A DNA stretch of 64,000 nt from CBDCDJ01 sp965215355 (lineage in GTDB: Bacteria > Deinococcota > Deinococci > Deinococcales > Trueperaceae): NCBI GenBank assembly GCA_965215355.1, contig CBDCDJ010000007.1, positions 2,046,001 through 2,110,000 on the forward strand. The letters run 5' to 3'. A program made the position numbers and the translations under genes. Shown in pieces: positions 31,515 to 40,624 of this stretch (positions are counted from its first letter, which is position 1; each line of letters starts with the position of its first letter). The notes below the pieces were generated by a model, which was not told the DNA's origin, made no database searches, and worked only from the letters and a program-made list of their open reading frames with translations.

Positions 31515-31520
31515 TAGAAT
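31515..31520 (+). promoter_or_regulatory. -10 hexamer upstream of the TPR gene
   Basis: TAGAAT, 8 nt before the ATG (31529) of a five-codon ORF that overlaps the TPR start. Confidence 0.5.
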
Positions 31521-31528
31521 AGACGGTC

Positions 31529-31546
31529 ATGGGAGAAGCGCCGTGA
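31529..31546 (+). CDS. Five-codon mini-ORF coupled to the TPR gene
   Basis: ATG GGA GAA GCG CCG TGA encodes MGEAP. Its TGA overlaps the GTG of the TPR gene as GTGA. It also contains GGGAG at Shine-Dalgarno distance from that GTG, so it may be either a real mini-cistron or an accident around the ribosome-binding site. Confidence 0.35.
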   Translation: MGEAP

Positions 31547-33555
31547 AGCCCCTCGGACTTTGGTTACACCGGACACGCCTGCACAGGATGGGTCCGTATA
31601 GAACTTGGCTGTGCAGCGTTAAGCTGTGGTGCTTTGTCGGTTTGTGGCTGACGGCGGTTTCGATCGCCCAAACACCCTTGCCCCAAGCGGCGCAAGAGGC
31701 CCTTACCAAAGGCCAGCAGGCGGCCTCCGAGGCCCTGGCGACCTACGACGTCCACTACCTCGACCGGCCGCTCTGGAAAGAAGCCATCCAGTACGGCGAG
31801 GCCGCGCAACTCGCAGCCCCCGAGCGCCTCGAGCCTTACCGCTTTTTGGGCCAGGTCTACACCATCGTCAAGTGGTACAGCCGCGCCTGGGACGCCTGGC
31901 AAAACTACCTCCGCTTGGGCGGCCCCGTGAACGTCCAGACGGGCGCTTACATCGGCGAGGTGAGCGAGTGGCTGGGCGACAACAGTTTCAAAAATCAAGA
32001 CTTTGAGGCGGCGCTGAGCTACTACGACGCCCTCCTCAACGTCGACCCGACCAACGAAGAAGCCGCCGAACGCACGGCGCTGAGCTTTCTAGCCCTGGAG
32101 CGGCCGGACGAGGCGGAAGGCTTTTTGGAAGGTTTGGTCCGCAGCTACCCGGACAACGCAAGCTACCAAAACCTGTTCGCCCAGGCTCAGGAACAGCTCA
32201 CCTACGGCGTGGCGGCGAGCAAAGCGTACCGCGCGGGCTTGGCGCTGGAAAGCGCGGGCGCGACGGCGGACGCGTTGCAGGCGTTCGAGCGCGCCGCCGA
32301 GGCCAGTCCGGACTTCGTGGCGGCCCTGGCGAGTGCCGGACGGGCCAGCCAAGCCCTGGGGCAGCCCGAGACGGCCCTGGCCTATTGGCAGCGCGTGGCC
32401 CAACTCGAGCCGCAAAACGCCGAAGCGCGGCAAGCCGTGACCCTGACCCGCAACCAGAGCCAGTGGGGCGTCGAGGCGTTCGCGGCCTACCAGACGGGCG
32501 TCAGCCTTTACACCCAAGGCCGGGTCGACGCCGCGCGGCAGAGGTTTCGCGCGGCGGTGAGCGAGAACAGCCGCTACGGCGACGCCTGGGCCTGGCTGGG
32601 CCGCATCGCTCTGGAAACCGGCAACCTGGCAGACGCGGTCAGCTTTTACGACCGCGCCCGGAGCTTGAGCCCAAACGACTCCGGCTACGCGAACGCCTAC
32701 CAACAAGCGTCTCAGCAGCTCGCCGCCCAGCAAACAGCGCAGCGGGCGGCACAGCGGGCAGCACAAGAGGCGGCACAACGGGCGGAGCAGCGGGCGGCGC
32801 AAGAGGCCGAACGTGCCGCCGAAGCGGCTCGAGCCGCCGCGCAACGAGCCGAGGCTGTCAGGGAAGCTCAGGCCGCGCCGGCCACCCCCGAGCCCGCACC
32901 TGCTGTTCTCGAGGCGGCACCTGCGGCACCGACCGAAACGAGTGCCCCACCCGCCGCACCGGACCCTGTTTCCGAAGCTGTCGCCGCAGCTGTCACTGAA
33001 CCCGTTGCCGAACCTGTCGCCGCAGCGCCCGACCCCGCCCCTGTCGCCGAACCCGCCGCTCAAGTCAAACTTCTCAACGTTGCCTACACCCACAAGAGCG
33101 AGCAGGGCGGCACGGGTGCCTACTCGTTTTTCGGTGCGCCCGGCCCCCTCGAGAACAGCTTGACCACGCCGGTCGACTACGCGGGCGGCACGGTTTATCA
33201 GCGCTTGGAAGTCCTCAGCAAACCCAGCGACACGCCGGTCCAGTACCAGCTGTGCCTGGTCCCCAAAGACATCACGACCTCGCCCGCGTGCAGCAACGCC
33301 AAGCTGAGTTTTTCCGGCCCCGGCGTCTACGAGAACAGCCAACCGCTGAGTTCGTTTCTCAACTACGCCCGCGTCAACTGGGCCAACGGCATCGACAACG
33401 TGATGCTCGTCGTCAAAGACGGCGAGGGGCGACCCATCGACAACGCCTACTTTACGCAAAGCGGCGACACCCTCGACTTAGCCAGCTACTTTCCGATGAA
33501 CGTCCGCTTCGAAGCCGTCATCGTGCCGCCCGGCGGGCGTTTTCAGGGTTGGTAA
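31543..33555 (+). CDS. Secreted or anchored TPR-repeat protein with coiled coil
   Basis: A 670-residue protein. An N-terminal hydrophobic segment (about 27-43) is a signal or anchor. Residues about 45-385 hold TPR-type helical pairs such as AALSYYDALLNVDPTNEEAA and DAVSFYDRARSLSPNDSGYA. Next come a Gln/Ala-rich coiled coil (AAQRAAQ, EAAQRAEQ), a Pro/Ala/Glu linker and a globular C-terminal domain of about 150 residues with one Cys pair (LCLVPKD..., SPACSNA). It is probably a periplasmic scaffold. The GTG at 31543 is favoured by GGGAG and by the coupled mini-ORF. Confidence 0.8.
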   Translation: MKPLGLWLHRTRLHRMGPYRTWLCSVKLWCFVGLWLTAVSIAQTPLPQAAQEALTKGQQAASEALATYDVHYLDRPLWKEAIQYGEAAQLAAPERLEPYRFLGQVYTIVKWYSRAWDAWQNYLRLGGPVNVQTGAYIGEVSEWLGDNSFKNQDFEAALSYYDALLNVDPTNEEAAERTALSFLALERPDEAEGFLEGLVRSYPDNASYQNLFAQAQEQLTYGVAASKAYRAGLALESAGATADALQAFERAAEASPDFVAALASAGRASQALGQPETALAYWQRVAQLEPQNAEARQAVTLTRNQSQWGVEAFAAYQTGVSLYTQGRVDAARQRFRAAVSENSRYGDAWAWLGRIALETGNLADAVSFYDRARSLSPNDSGYANAYQQASQQLAAQQTAQRAAQRAAQEAAQRAEQRAAQEAERAAEAARAAAQRAEAVREAQAAPATPEPAPAVLEAAPAAPTETSAPPAAPDPVSEAVAAAVTEPVAEPVAAAPDPAPVAEPAAQVKLLNVAYTHKSEQGGTGAYSFFGAPGPLENSLTTPVDYAGGTVYQRLEVLSKPSDTPVQYQLCLVPKDITTSPACSNAKLSFSGPGVYENSQPLSSFLNYARVNWANGIDNVMLVVKDGEGRPIDNAYFTQSGDTLDLASYFPMNVRFEAVIVPPGGRFQGW

Positions 33556-33670
33556 GGCGGGCTGGTAAAGGGCGCTAAAGGGCTCGAGCACCCGCCGGAG
33601 AACCCGCCGCAAACGAGCCCGACGCTGCGCTGCCCGGGTCCTAACTTTTGCCTTTGAGCCGGTTTGTCCT

Positions 33671-33676
33671 TAAACT
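33671..33676 (+). promoter_or_regulatory. -10 hexamer of the leaderless IorA-like gene
   Basis: TAAACT, 6 nt before the ATG at 33683. Confidence 0.55.
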
Positions 33677-33682
33677 GTAGCT

Positions 33683-34168
33683 ATGGACTTAAAAATCAAC
33701 GGCCAAACTTTTTCGTCTGACGCCGCCTCGAGCGACATGTTGCTGTGGGTTTTGCGCGACGAACTCGGCCTGACCGGTACGAAGTTCGGCTGCGGCATAG
33801 GGATTTGCGGCTCTTGCACGGTTCACGTGGGCAGTGCCGCCGTGCGCTCCTGCGTGACCCCCGTGGCCGCCGCCGCGGGCCAAGAGGTCCGCACCGTCGA
33901 AGGGCTCGCCACCACGGACGCCGACGGCGACAAGCGCCTGCACCCCGTCCAACAGGCCTTTATCGACGCGCAAGTGCCGCAGTGCGCCTGGTGCATGAAC
34001 GGGCAGATGATGACGGCGCTGGCCTTTTTGGAGAAGACCGCCAACCCCACGGAAAAGGACATCGTCGCCGCGATGGGCAACAACTACTGCCGCTGCGGCT
34101 GTTACGCCCGCATCAAGGTGGCCGTCGCCAGCGCGGCCGAGAAGCTCGCCGTTGGGGCGGTCGACTGA
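33683..34168 (+). CDS. (2Fe-2S) subunit of a molybdenum hydroxylase (IorA-like)
   Basis: A 161-residue electron-transfer subunit with two 2Fe-2S centres. The plant-type cluster is CGIGICGSC with a distant Cys (VRSC). The second, helical domain has CAWCMNGQMM and NNYCRCGCYARI. This layout is that of the small subunit of isoquinoline 1-oxidoreductase and related xanthine-oxidase-family enzymes. Its stop overlaps the ATG of the large subunit (TGATG), so the pair is made together. There is no signal peptide; it probably rides out of the cell with the Tat-targeted partner. Confidence 0.93.
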   Translation: MDLKINGQTFSSDAASSDMLLWVLRDELGLTGTKFGCGIGICGSCTVHVGSAAVRSCVTPVAAAAGQEVRTVEGLATTDADGDKRLHPVQQAFIDAQVPQCAWCMNGQMMTALAFLEKTANPTEKDIVAAMGNNYCRCGCYARIKVAVASAAEKLAVGAVD

Positions 34169-36372
34169 TGGCGAAGCCCACGGACGGGACTGAAGAAGCC
34201 GAGGCCGCCGAAAAGGGCAACCGCCGCTGGCGCGTTTCCCGGCGCGGCTTTTTGATAGGTGCGGGCGTCGCGGGGGTCGGCTTGGCGCTCGGCTGGCGCT
34301 ACGGCCTGCCCGAAGCGCGGCTGAGAATCGCCGACAGCTTAGAAACCGCCGGAGCCCCCGGCAGCACCGAAGGCTCGGTGACGAGCTGGTTCGAGGTCAC
34401 GCCGGACAACCGCGTCCTGCTCTACCTGCCCAAGGTCGAAATGGGCCAGGGCGTCCACACGGCGCTGGCGCAGATAGCGGCCGAAGAGTTGGAGGTGCCT
34501 TTCGAGCGTTTGCAGGTGGTGTCCGCCAGCACCCTGCGCGGCATCAGCGACGGCTTCGGGACAGGCGCGAGCAACACGGTGAGCACCCTGTTCACGCCGC
34601 TGCGCGAGGCCGCCGCCACGATGCGCGAGATGTTGCGCGCCAAGGCCGCCGAAAAGTGGAACGTCGAACCCGAGACCGTCGTGGCACAAGACGGCGGCTT
34701 TTTCCAGCGCACCGACCCCGACCAAACCATGTCCTACGCCGAGGTGGTCGAGGGCGTGGGACATTGGGACGTTCCCGACAGCCCGCCGGACTTGAAAGCG
34801 GTTGAGGACTTCCGCTACATCGGCAAGGCCTTGAAACGGGTGGACTTTGTGGAAAAGCTGACCGGGCGGGCCGTCTACGGCTACGACGCGCGCGTGCCGG
34901 GCATGCTCTACGGCGCGGTGGCGCGACCCCCGACGATCGGCGCGACGCTTTCGAGCGCGTCCGCGGGCACCGCGCGGCAGCAACCGGGCGTGGTCGAGGT
35001 CGTTATAGAGGACGGCTTTGCCGGGGTAGTGGCGAAAACGCGGGCGCAGGCCTACGCGGGCGTGGCGGCGCTAAACTTGACGTGGCAAGAAGGCCCGCCT
35101 CTCCAACAGGCCGACATCGAAGCGCTGGTTCAGGTCAGCGACGACGGCGGCGTGGTCATTCAGCGCGAAGGGCGTGCCGGGGCCAACCTCCGCAAGGGCG
35201 TCCTCGTCGAGGCGGAGTACCGCAGCCCGATGGCGGCCCACGCGCACTTGGAGCCCCAAGCGGCCCTGGTCGACGTGCAAGCCGACAAGGTGACGGCGCT
35301 CGTCTCCACCCAGTCCCCCGGCCTCGTCCGCGACGAACTCGTCAAGCTCCTGGGGCGCGAAAAAGACGCGGTCGAGGTGACCGCGACCTACCTGGGCGGC
35401 GGCTTCGGGCGCAGGCTGAACGTACAGGTCGCCAAGGAAGCGGCGCGGCTGTCGCAGGCCGTGGGCGCGCCCGTCCACGTGGGCTGGAACCGCAGCGAAG
35501 AGTTTCGCGACGGCTACGTGCGGCCGCCGACCCACAACCGCCTGCGCGGCTCGTTGGACGAAAACGGCAACATCCTCGCCACCGAACACGTGCAGTCGAG
35601 CGGCGACGTGGCTTTTCCCTTTTTTCCCAACTTTTTGGTCCTGTTGTTCGGCGCGGACTTCGGGGCCTGGCGCGGCTCGAGGTTTCACTACGACGGCATC
35701 GAACATTGCCAGGTCACTTCGCAACGCGCCCGGTTGCCCGTCAAGACCGGCTGGTGGCGCGGGCTGGGTCTGCTCTGCAACACCTTTGCGATCGAAAGTT
35801 TTATGGACGAACTCGCCTTTGAGGCCGGGGCGGACGCCCTCGAGTTCCGCCTGCGGCACCTTGCGGATTCCGAACACGGCCGGCGCATGAAGGCCGTCCT
35901 GAACGCCGCCGCCGAGCGCGCCGGCTGGCAGACGCCCCCGCCTGAGGGCCGCGCTTACGGAATCGCCTGCTCGACCGACGTGCAGACCGTCTGCGCGCAA
36001 GTCGCCGAAGTGTCGGTCGAAAACGGCAAAATCCGGGTTCACAAAATCACGGCGGCCGTCGACCCCGGCTTCGTCGTCAACCCCGACGGGGTGACGGCGC
36101 AGACGCAAGGCGCGATTGTGATGGGCCTCAGTTCCACGCTGTTCGAACGGTTGACCGTCAAGGACTCGCGGTTCGAGCCGACGAACTTCGACACCTACCC
36201 GCTCCTGACCATGAAAGAAACGCCCGACATCGAGGTGGTCATCTTAGAAAGCGGCGAGGAGCCCTTCGGCATGGGCGAGCCGCCCCTGGGGCCGGTCGCG
36301 GCGGCGGTGGCGAACGCGGTGTTCGCGCTGACCGGGCAAAGGTTGCGGGAACTGCCGCTCGAGCTGAGCTAG
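34168..36372 (+). CDS. Tat-exported molybdopterin-binding subunit (IorB-like)
   Basis: A 734-residue catalytic subunit of the xanthine oxidase family, isoquinoline 1-oxidoreductase beta branch. The Tat signal SRRGFLIGAGVAGVGLAL lies at about residue 25. Cofactor motifs: VEMGQGVHTALAQIAAEEL, LGGGFGRRLN, GWWRGLGLLCNTFAIESFMD and the C-terminal GEPPLGPVAAAVANAVFALT. These enzymes hydroxylate N-heterocycles or oxidise aldehydes in the periplasm. No cytochrome c partner or XdhC-type maturation gene is next to it. The physiological substrate is unknown. Confidence 0.92.
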   Translation: MAKPTDGTEEAEAAEKGNRRWRVSRRGFLIGAGVAGVGLALGWRYGLPEARLRIADSLETAGAPGSTEGSVTSWFEVTPDNRVLLYLPKVEMGQGVHTALAQIAAEELEVPFERLQVVSASTLRGISDGFGTGASNTVSTLFTPLREAAATMREMLRAKAAEKWNVEPETVVAQDGGFFQRTDPDQTMSYAEVVEGVGHWDVPDSPPDLKAVEDFRYIGKALKRVDFVEKLTGRAVYGYDARVPGMLYGAVARPPTIGATLSSASAGTARQQPGVVEVVIEDGFAGVVAKTRAQAYAGVAALNLTWQEGPPLQQADIEALVQVSDDGGVVIQREGRAGANLRKGVLVEAEYRSPMAAHAHLEPQAALVDVQADKVTALVSTQSPGLVRDELVKLLGREKDAVEVTATYLGGGFGRRLNVQVAKEAARLSQAVGAPVHVGWNRSEEFRDGYVRPPTHNRLRGSLDENGNILATEHVQSSGDVAFPFFPNFLVLLFGADFGAWRGSRFHYDGIEHCQVTSQRARLPVKTGWWRGLGLLCNTFAIESFMDELAFEAGADALEFRLRHLADSEHGRRMKAVLNAAAERAGWQTPPPEGRAYGIACSTDVQTVCAQVAEVSVENGKIRVHKITAAVDPGFVVNPDGVTAQTQGAIVMGLSSTLFERLTVKDSRFEPTNFDTYPLLTMKETPDIEVVILESGEEPFGMGEPPLGPVAAAVANAVFALTGQRLRELPLELS

Positions 36373-36493
36373 GGCAGCAGTTGATAATTCGGTCGTCAGA
36401 ATTCAGAAGGCTGCGAAACCTTGGAAGATGCGGCGTTTGCGAAGGGGCTCGTCAAGGGGTTGCAATTCCTCGGTGCAGAACAGGGAACTTAGG

Positions 36494-37987
36494 CTAGCAG
36501 TCCGGGTCAGCGCCGTTCTCGAAGCCGGCTCCCAGCAGAGCCCGCCGGGCCTCCGCGACCTCGTCCCAGGGCAGGGTTTCAAAGGCGCGCTCCAGGGTGC
36601 GCTCGTGGCCCTTGCCCGCCAGCACGACCGTGTCGCCCGGCGCGGCTGAGGCGACCGCGGTAAAAATCGCTTCGCCCCGGTCGGCAACGGCCCGGTAGTT
36701 CTCCTTGCCCACACCCCGCGCGCCGCGCAGCAACTCGGCCAGGATGGCGTCGGTGGCCTCGGAGCGCGAGTCCTCTTCGGTAAAAACGGCGACGTCGGCG
36801 TAGGTCGCCGCGACCCGGCCCAGGGGCTGCCGCTTCCCGGGGTCGCGCTCGCCCGCCGCCCCCACCACGACGATGAGACGCCCCGCCGTCGCAGGCCGCA
36901 GGGTTTGGAGCAGCTTTTGAAGCGCCGCGGGCGTGTGGGCAAAGTCCACAACGAGGCGAAAGGGCGCACCCTGGACGACTTCCATGCGCCCCGGCACGCC
37001 CGAAAAAGTCTCGAGCCGCCCCAACAAGGTGTCCAAGTCCAGCCCGGCCGCGTGCGCCGCGGCCAGCGCCGCGAGCGCGTTGTGGACGTTGTAACGGCCG
37101 ACGAGCGGCAACCAAACCTCACGTTCTAAAAGACCCTCAGCCGTTCTTGCCAGCAGTTGAAACCGCTGCCCGTTCGGTTCAGTTGTAATATTGGCGGCGC
37201 GCCAGTCGCTGGCCGCGTGCTCGCCGTAACTGAGGACCGCGCTCGAGGCCGCCGCGAACACCCCGAAGGAATCGTCGTCCCGGTTGAGGACGCTCGCGCG
37301 CGCGCGGCGCACCAGCGTGAGTTTGGCTTCCCGGTAAGCCTCCAAGGTGCCGTGAAAGTCCAGGTGTTCGGGCGTCAGGTTCGTCCACACGCCGGTTTCG
37401 AAAGAAATCTCGTCCAGCCGGTGCTGTGTGAGCCCGTGCGAACTCGCCTCGACGACCGCGTGACTGCACCCTCCGTCCCAAAACCGCGCGAGGAGCGCTT
37501 GCACCTCCGGCGCTTCGGGCGTGGTGAAGTGGCCCGCCAAGTCCAGGGCTGCGTCGTTCAGCCTGTTGCCCGCCGTGCTGAGGAGTCCGGTGGCGAACTC
37601 GGCGCGCAGCAGGTGGTGCAGCAAAAACGAGACGGTGGTCTTGCCGTCGGTGCCGGTCACGCCGAGGGTGGTGAGACTTCGCGATGGGTGCCCGTAAAAC
37701 GCCGCCGCGAGCTTGGCGAGGGCGATTTTGTCGTTGTCGACGTGGACGTAAGGCACGTGCTGCCAGGGCAAAACGGTGACGCCCGGGCGCTGCCCCACCA
37801 CGGCCGCCGCGCCCGCCAGCGCGGCGAGCTTGGCGAAGCGGTGGCCGTCGGCGCTGCCGCCCTGCCGCGCCACGAAGACCACACCCGGCCGCACCCGGCG
37901 GTGGTCCTGGACGACGCCCGTCACTTGCGTCTCGGGCAGGAGCTGCCGCCGGCCCAAAGCCTGCGCAACGAGGTCGGCCAGGGTCAT
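36494..37987 (-). CDS. murE: UDP-MurNAc-tripeptide synthetase MurE
   Basis: Adds the third amino acid to UDP-MurNAc-L-Ala-D-Glu in peptidoglycan synthesis. 497 residues with N-terminal UMAG-binding domain, ATP loop GVTGTDGKTTVSFLLHHLL, EASSHGL and LTPEHLDFHGT, and C-terminal VVVGAAGERDPGKRQPLG. The position that reads DNPR in diaminopimelate-adding enzymes is EDSR here (FTEEDSRSEATDAI), so a diamine other than meso-DAP is likely. Deinococcota often use L-ornithine, so that is my inference. The ATG at 37987 has no clear Shine-Dalgarno sequence. Confidence 0.93.
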   Translation of the reverse strand: MTLADLVAQALGRRQLLPETQVTGVVQDHRRVRPGVVFVARQGGSADGHRFAKLAALAGAAAVVGQRPGVTVLPWQHVPYVHVDNDKIALAKLAAAFYGHPSRSLTTLGVTGTDGKTTVSFLLHHLLRAEFATGLLSTAGNRLNDAALDLAGHFTTPEAPEVQALLARFWDGGCSHAVVEASSHGLTQHRLDEISFETGVWTNLTPEHLDFHGTLEAYREAKLTLVRRARASVLNRDDDSFGVFAAASSAVLSYGEHAASDWRAANITTEPNGQRFQLLARTAEGLLEREVWLPLVGRYNVHNALAALAAAHAAGLDLDTLLGRLETFSGVPGRMEVVQGAPFRLVVDFAHTPAALQKLLQTLRPATAGRLIVVVGAAGERDPGKRQPLGRVAATYADVAVFTEEDSRSEATDAILAELLRGARGVGKENYRAVADRGEAIFTAVASAAPGDTVVLAGKGHERTLERAFETLPWDEVAEARRALLGAGFENGADPDC

Positions 37988-38114
37988 GAGCCGAGCCTGT
38001 AGCCCCGCTCGGCTGCGAGCCTTTGTAAGACCGATAGCCTCAACCTCCTACCCGCCCCGGCGGACCCTGTGACCACGCTGTACGCCATTCCGACCTCCGC
38101 AGCGAGTATAGCAA

Positions 38115-38930
38115 TCAAGCCGCAGACATTTTTTCCAGCTCGAGCGCCACTTTCGCGTACCTGCCGACTTGCTCGAGGTAGCTTTCAGACAGGTCGCGCA
38201 GGGTGTAGTGCAGGTCCACTTCGGCCAACCTGCGCATCGCCGCCCGGACGAGCAGTTGAAAGAAAGTCTCGCCCGAACCCGCCAAAGTCGCAACGTTCCA
38301 AGAGGCACCCTCCCACAGAACGGCGTCAACGACGAAAACGGCTTCGGCGAACGCCGCAGGCCGCCAGTAGGGGCTGAAGTCGATGACGGCGAGCGGCTTG
38401 CCGGGGCTGAAAAGCATGTTCCCGCTGATGTCGCCGTGAACGAGTTGTTCTTTGAGCGACAGCGGTTTTGCCAAGCGTTGGAGTCTTGCGTAAACCTCGG
38501 CGACTTTCGGACGCGGGTTCCAAGCCTGTCCTTCCCAAACGACGCGGTCGGCCTGCGACCAGGAGTCGTTTCGGTGGTCGAGAAAACCAGGGCGGCGGTA
38601 AGCTTTGAGCGCCCGGTGAAACGCGCGGCTCGCTTTCAGGCGTTCGCCGTAGCAACCTTTTTCGATGATGTCCCCCTCTAAAAAACGCCAGGCCGTCCAG
38701 CCTCCGAACACCCAGTCGCCGGCTCGAGTCGCTACCGGTCGAGGCACGGTGAAGCCTTGCTGGTTTACCGTGCTGTAAACGTAAGCGACCCAATGCGCTT
38801 CCTCGAGGCTGAAAGCGGGTTTCAGGACGACGTTCCCCGACCGATAAGTTGTGCCTTGACCGCCCGGTAGGCGGTTTGGCGGCGCGGACGCACCGAACGC
38901 GTCCAAAACCGCTGGCGGCGGAACTCTCAT
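38115..38930 (-). CDS. TIGR02569-like aminoglycoside-phosphotransferase-fold protein
   Basis: A 271-residue protein with the APH/choline-kinase fold. The catalytic loop is LVHGDISGNMLF and the metal-binding segment is AVIDFSPYWRPAAFAEAV, both characteristic of the TIGR02569 group. The N-terminal LPGGQGTTYRSGNVVLKP takes the nucleotide-binding role. The substrate is unknown; resistance activity should not be assumed. The ATG at 38930 is chosen from TATAGT 7 nt upstream; the frame runs further but through promoter sequence. Confidence 0.82.
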   Translation of the reverse strand: MRVPPPAVLDAFGASAPPNRLPGGQGTTYRSGNVVLKPAFSLEEAHWVAYVYSTVNQQGFTVPRPVATRAGDWVFGGWTAWRFLEGDIIEKGCYGERLKASRAFHRALKAYRRPGFLDHRNDSWSQADRVVWEGQAWNPRPKVAEVYARLQRLAKPLSLKEQLVHGDISGNMLFSPGKPLAVIDFSPYWRPAAFAEAVFVVDAVLWEGASWNVATLAGSGETFFQLLVRAAMRRLAEVDLHYTLRDLSESYLEQVGRYAKVALELEKMSAA

Positions 38931-38937
38931 GACCGTG

Positions 38938-38943
38938 ACTATA
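38938..38943 (-). promoter_or_regulatory. -10 hexamer of the leaderless kinase-like gene
   Basis: TATAGT on the minus strand, 7 nt before the ATG at 38930. Confidence 0.6.
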
Positions 38944-39054
38944 GCAACCGCGACTATAGCAACAGAGCGCAACGAGAACGAAGACGGCGCAGCCCCGCCC
39001 GGCTGAAGCTCGAGCCCCGCCGTCCCAAAACCCGCCCCCCGGCAGCCCGTGTGC

Positions 39055-39060
39055 TAGAAT
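39055..39060 (+). promoter_or_regulatory. -10 hexamer of the leaderless CNNM/CorC gene
   Basis: TAGAAT, 7 nt before a TTG at 39068 and 10 nt before the ATG at 39071. The spacing pattern elsewhere favours the TTG. Confidence 0.5.
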
Positions 39061-39067
39061 CCCTCCA

Positions 39068-40528
39068 TTGATGGAACCGCCAGAACGATCTAGGCCTTAC
39101 CTCCCGGCTAGGCCCTACCTCCTGACAGTCGGCTTTACGCTTCTCCTCGGCACGTCGGTCGTCGCCCAGACCGCCGCCCCGGGCAGCGTGTCGTGGCTGC
39201 AGGTGCTGAGCCTCGTGGTGCTGTTGGCGCTGTCGGCGCTGCTGTCGGGCTCGGAGACGGCGCTGACCGCCATCGGCCACTGGAAAATCCGGGAACTGCG
39301 CGAGGAGGGCCGCGACCCCGGCGGCGTGTTCGCGCTTTTGGAGCGCGACCGCACCCGCTTTATCACCACGCTGCTCATCGGCAACAACTTGGCGAACATC
39401 GCGGCGACCGCGCTGGTCACGCAAATCAGCATCGGGCTGTCGCGGCCGCTCGGCTACAGCGAATCGCTGGCGGTCGGCTACGCGACCGGGTTGATGACGA
39501 TTTTGGTCCTCATCTTCGGCGAGATTACGCCCAAGTCCATCGCCGTCCACCACGCGGTGAGGTTTTCGCGGCTCGTCATCCGGCCGGTGTACGCGCTCTC
39601 CATCGTGTTTTACCCGGTGGGCTTGTTTTTTACCTTTATCGCGACTTCGCTGCTGCGGCTGTTGCGGCTCGAGCCCGGCGACAACCCGCTGCTGACCGAA
39701 AACGAACTCCGACTGATGCTGCGCAGCGCCGAGGAGTCGGGCGTCATCGAGGCGCAAGAAGAAGAGATGATCAAGGGCATCATCGACTTGGAAGAAACCG
39801 TGGTGCGCGAGGTGATGACGCCGCGGGTGAGCATCGTCGCGGTGAGCGAAACCGCCACGCTGCAAGACCTGCTCGAACTCAACCGCGACCAACACTACAG
39901 CCGCCTGCCCGTCTACGCCGACACGGTCGACAACGTGCGCGGCATCGTCTACACCCGCGACCTGCTGAGTTTTATCGGCCGCGCCGAAGAGCTTGCCGAG
40001 ACCCACGTGTCCGAACTCATGACGCCCGCCCAGTACGTGCCGGAAACGCTCAACATCTTGGCACTCTTAAAAGACATGCGCACCCGCAAAAACCACCTCG
40101 CCATCGTCGTCGACGAGTTCGGCGGCACCGCGGGCCTCGTCACTTTGGAAGACATCATCGAAGAGATTACCGGCGAAATCTACGACGAGACCGACCTAGA
40201 GGAGGTCGAGGAAATCACGCCCTTGGGCGACGACCAGTACCGCATCCAGGCCTCGGTTCACTTAGACGAGGTCGCCGACGAACTCGCGCTCGTGTTCGAC
40301 GACGAGAGCGGCGACTACGACACCCTGGCGGGCTTTCTCATCAGCCAGTTTGGTTACATCCCGCAACCCGGCGAGACGCTTCACTACGAATCGGTGCGCT
40401 TTGTGGTCGAGGAGGCCGACGAGCGCCGCGTGACGAGCGTGCTGGCCTCGCCGACGGAAGAAGCCCCTGAGGAAAGCCTCCCCGAAACCGTGCCCCAAGA
40501 CGTCGGTGCCGAGCCGGAAACGTCCTAG
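39068..40528 (+). CDS. CNNM/CorC-type transporter (hemolysin C-like)
   Basis: A 486-residue protein. The N-terminal hydrophobic region has a signal-like helix, then the CNNM/DUF21 membrane domain (about 40-215; ALLSGSETALTAIGH, IGNNLANIAATALV, IFGEITPKSIAV). A CBS pair follows (about 225-350; REVMTPRVSIVAV and MTPAQYVPETLNI), then a CorC-HlyC domain (DEFGGTAGLVTLEDIIEEIT, GDYDTLAGFLISQFGYIP) and an acidic tail. Relatives export magnesium or cobalt. Start codon TTG 39068 or ATG 39071. Confidence 0.92.
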   Translation: MMEPPERSRPYLPARPYLLTVGFTLLLGTSVVAQTAAPGSVSWLQVLSLVVLLALSALLSGSETALTAIGHWKIRELREEGRDPGGVFALLERDRTRFITTLLIGNNLANIAATALVTQISIGLSRPLGYSESLAVGYATGLMTILVLIFGEITPKSIAVHHAVRFSRLVIRPVYALSIVFYPVGLFFTFIATSLLRLLRLEPGDNPLLTENELRLMLRSAEESGVIEAQEEEMIKGIIDLEETVVREVMTPRVSIVAVSETATLQDLLELNRDQHYSRLPVYADTVDNVRGIVYTRDLLSFIGRAEELAETHVSELMTPAQYVPETLNILALLKDMRTRKNHLAIVVDEFGGTAGLVTLEDIIEEITGEIYDETDLEEVEEITPLGDDQYRIQASVHLDEVADELALVFDDESGDYDTLAGFLISQFGYIPQPGETLHYESVRFVVEEADERRVTSVLASPTEEAPEESLPETVPQDVGAEPETS

Positions 40529-40624
40529 AAAGAAGGTGGGGAAGTACCGAGGACCGAGTAAAAAGTTAAAGTCAAAAGCTTTTTCTACCTTGACCCTTTC
40601 CCTACTAAAAACAAACGGAAACCC

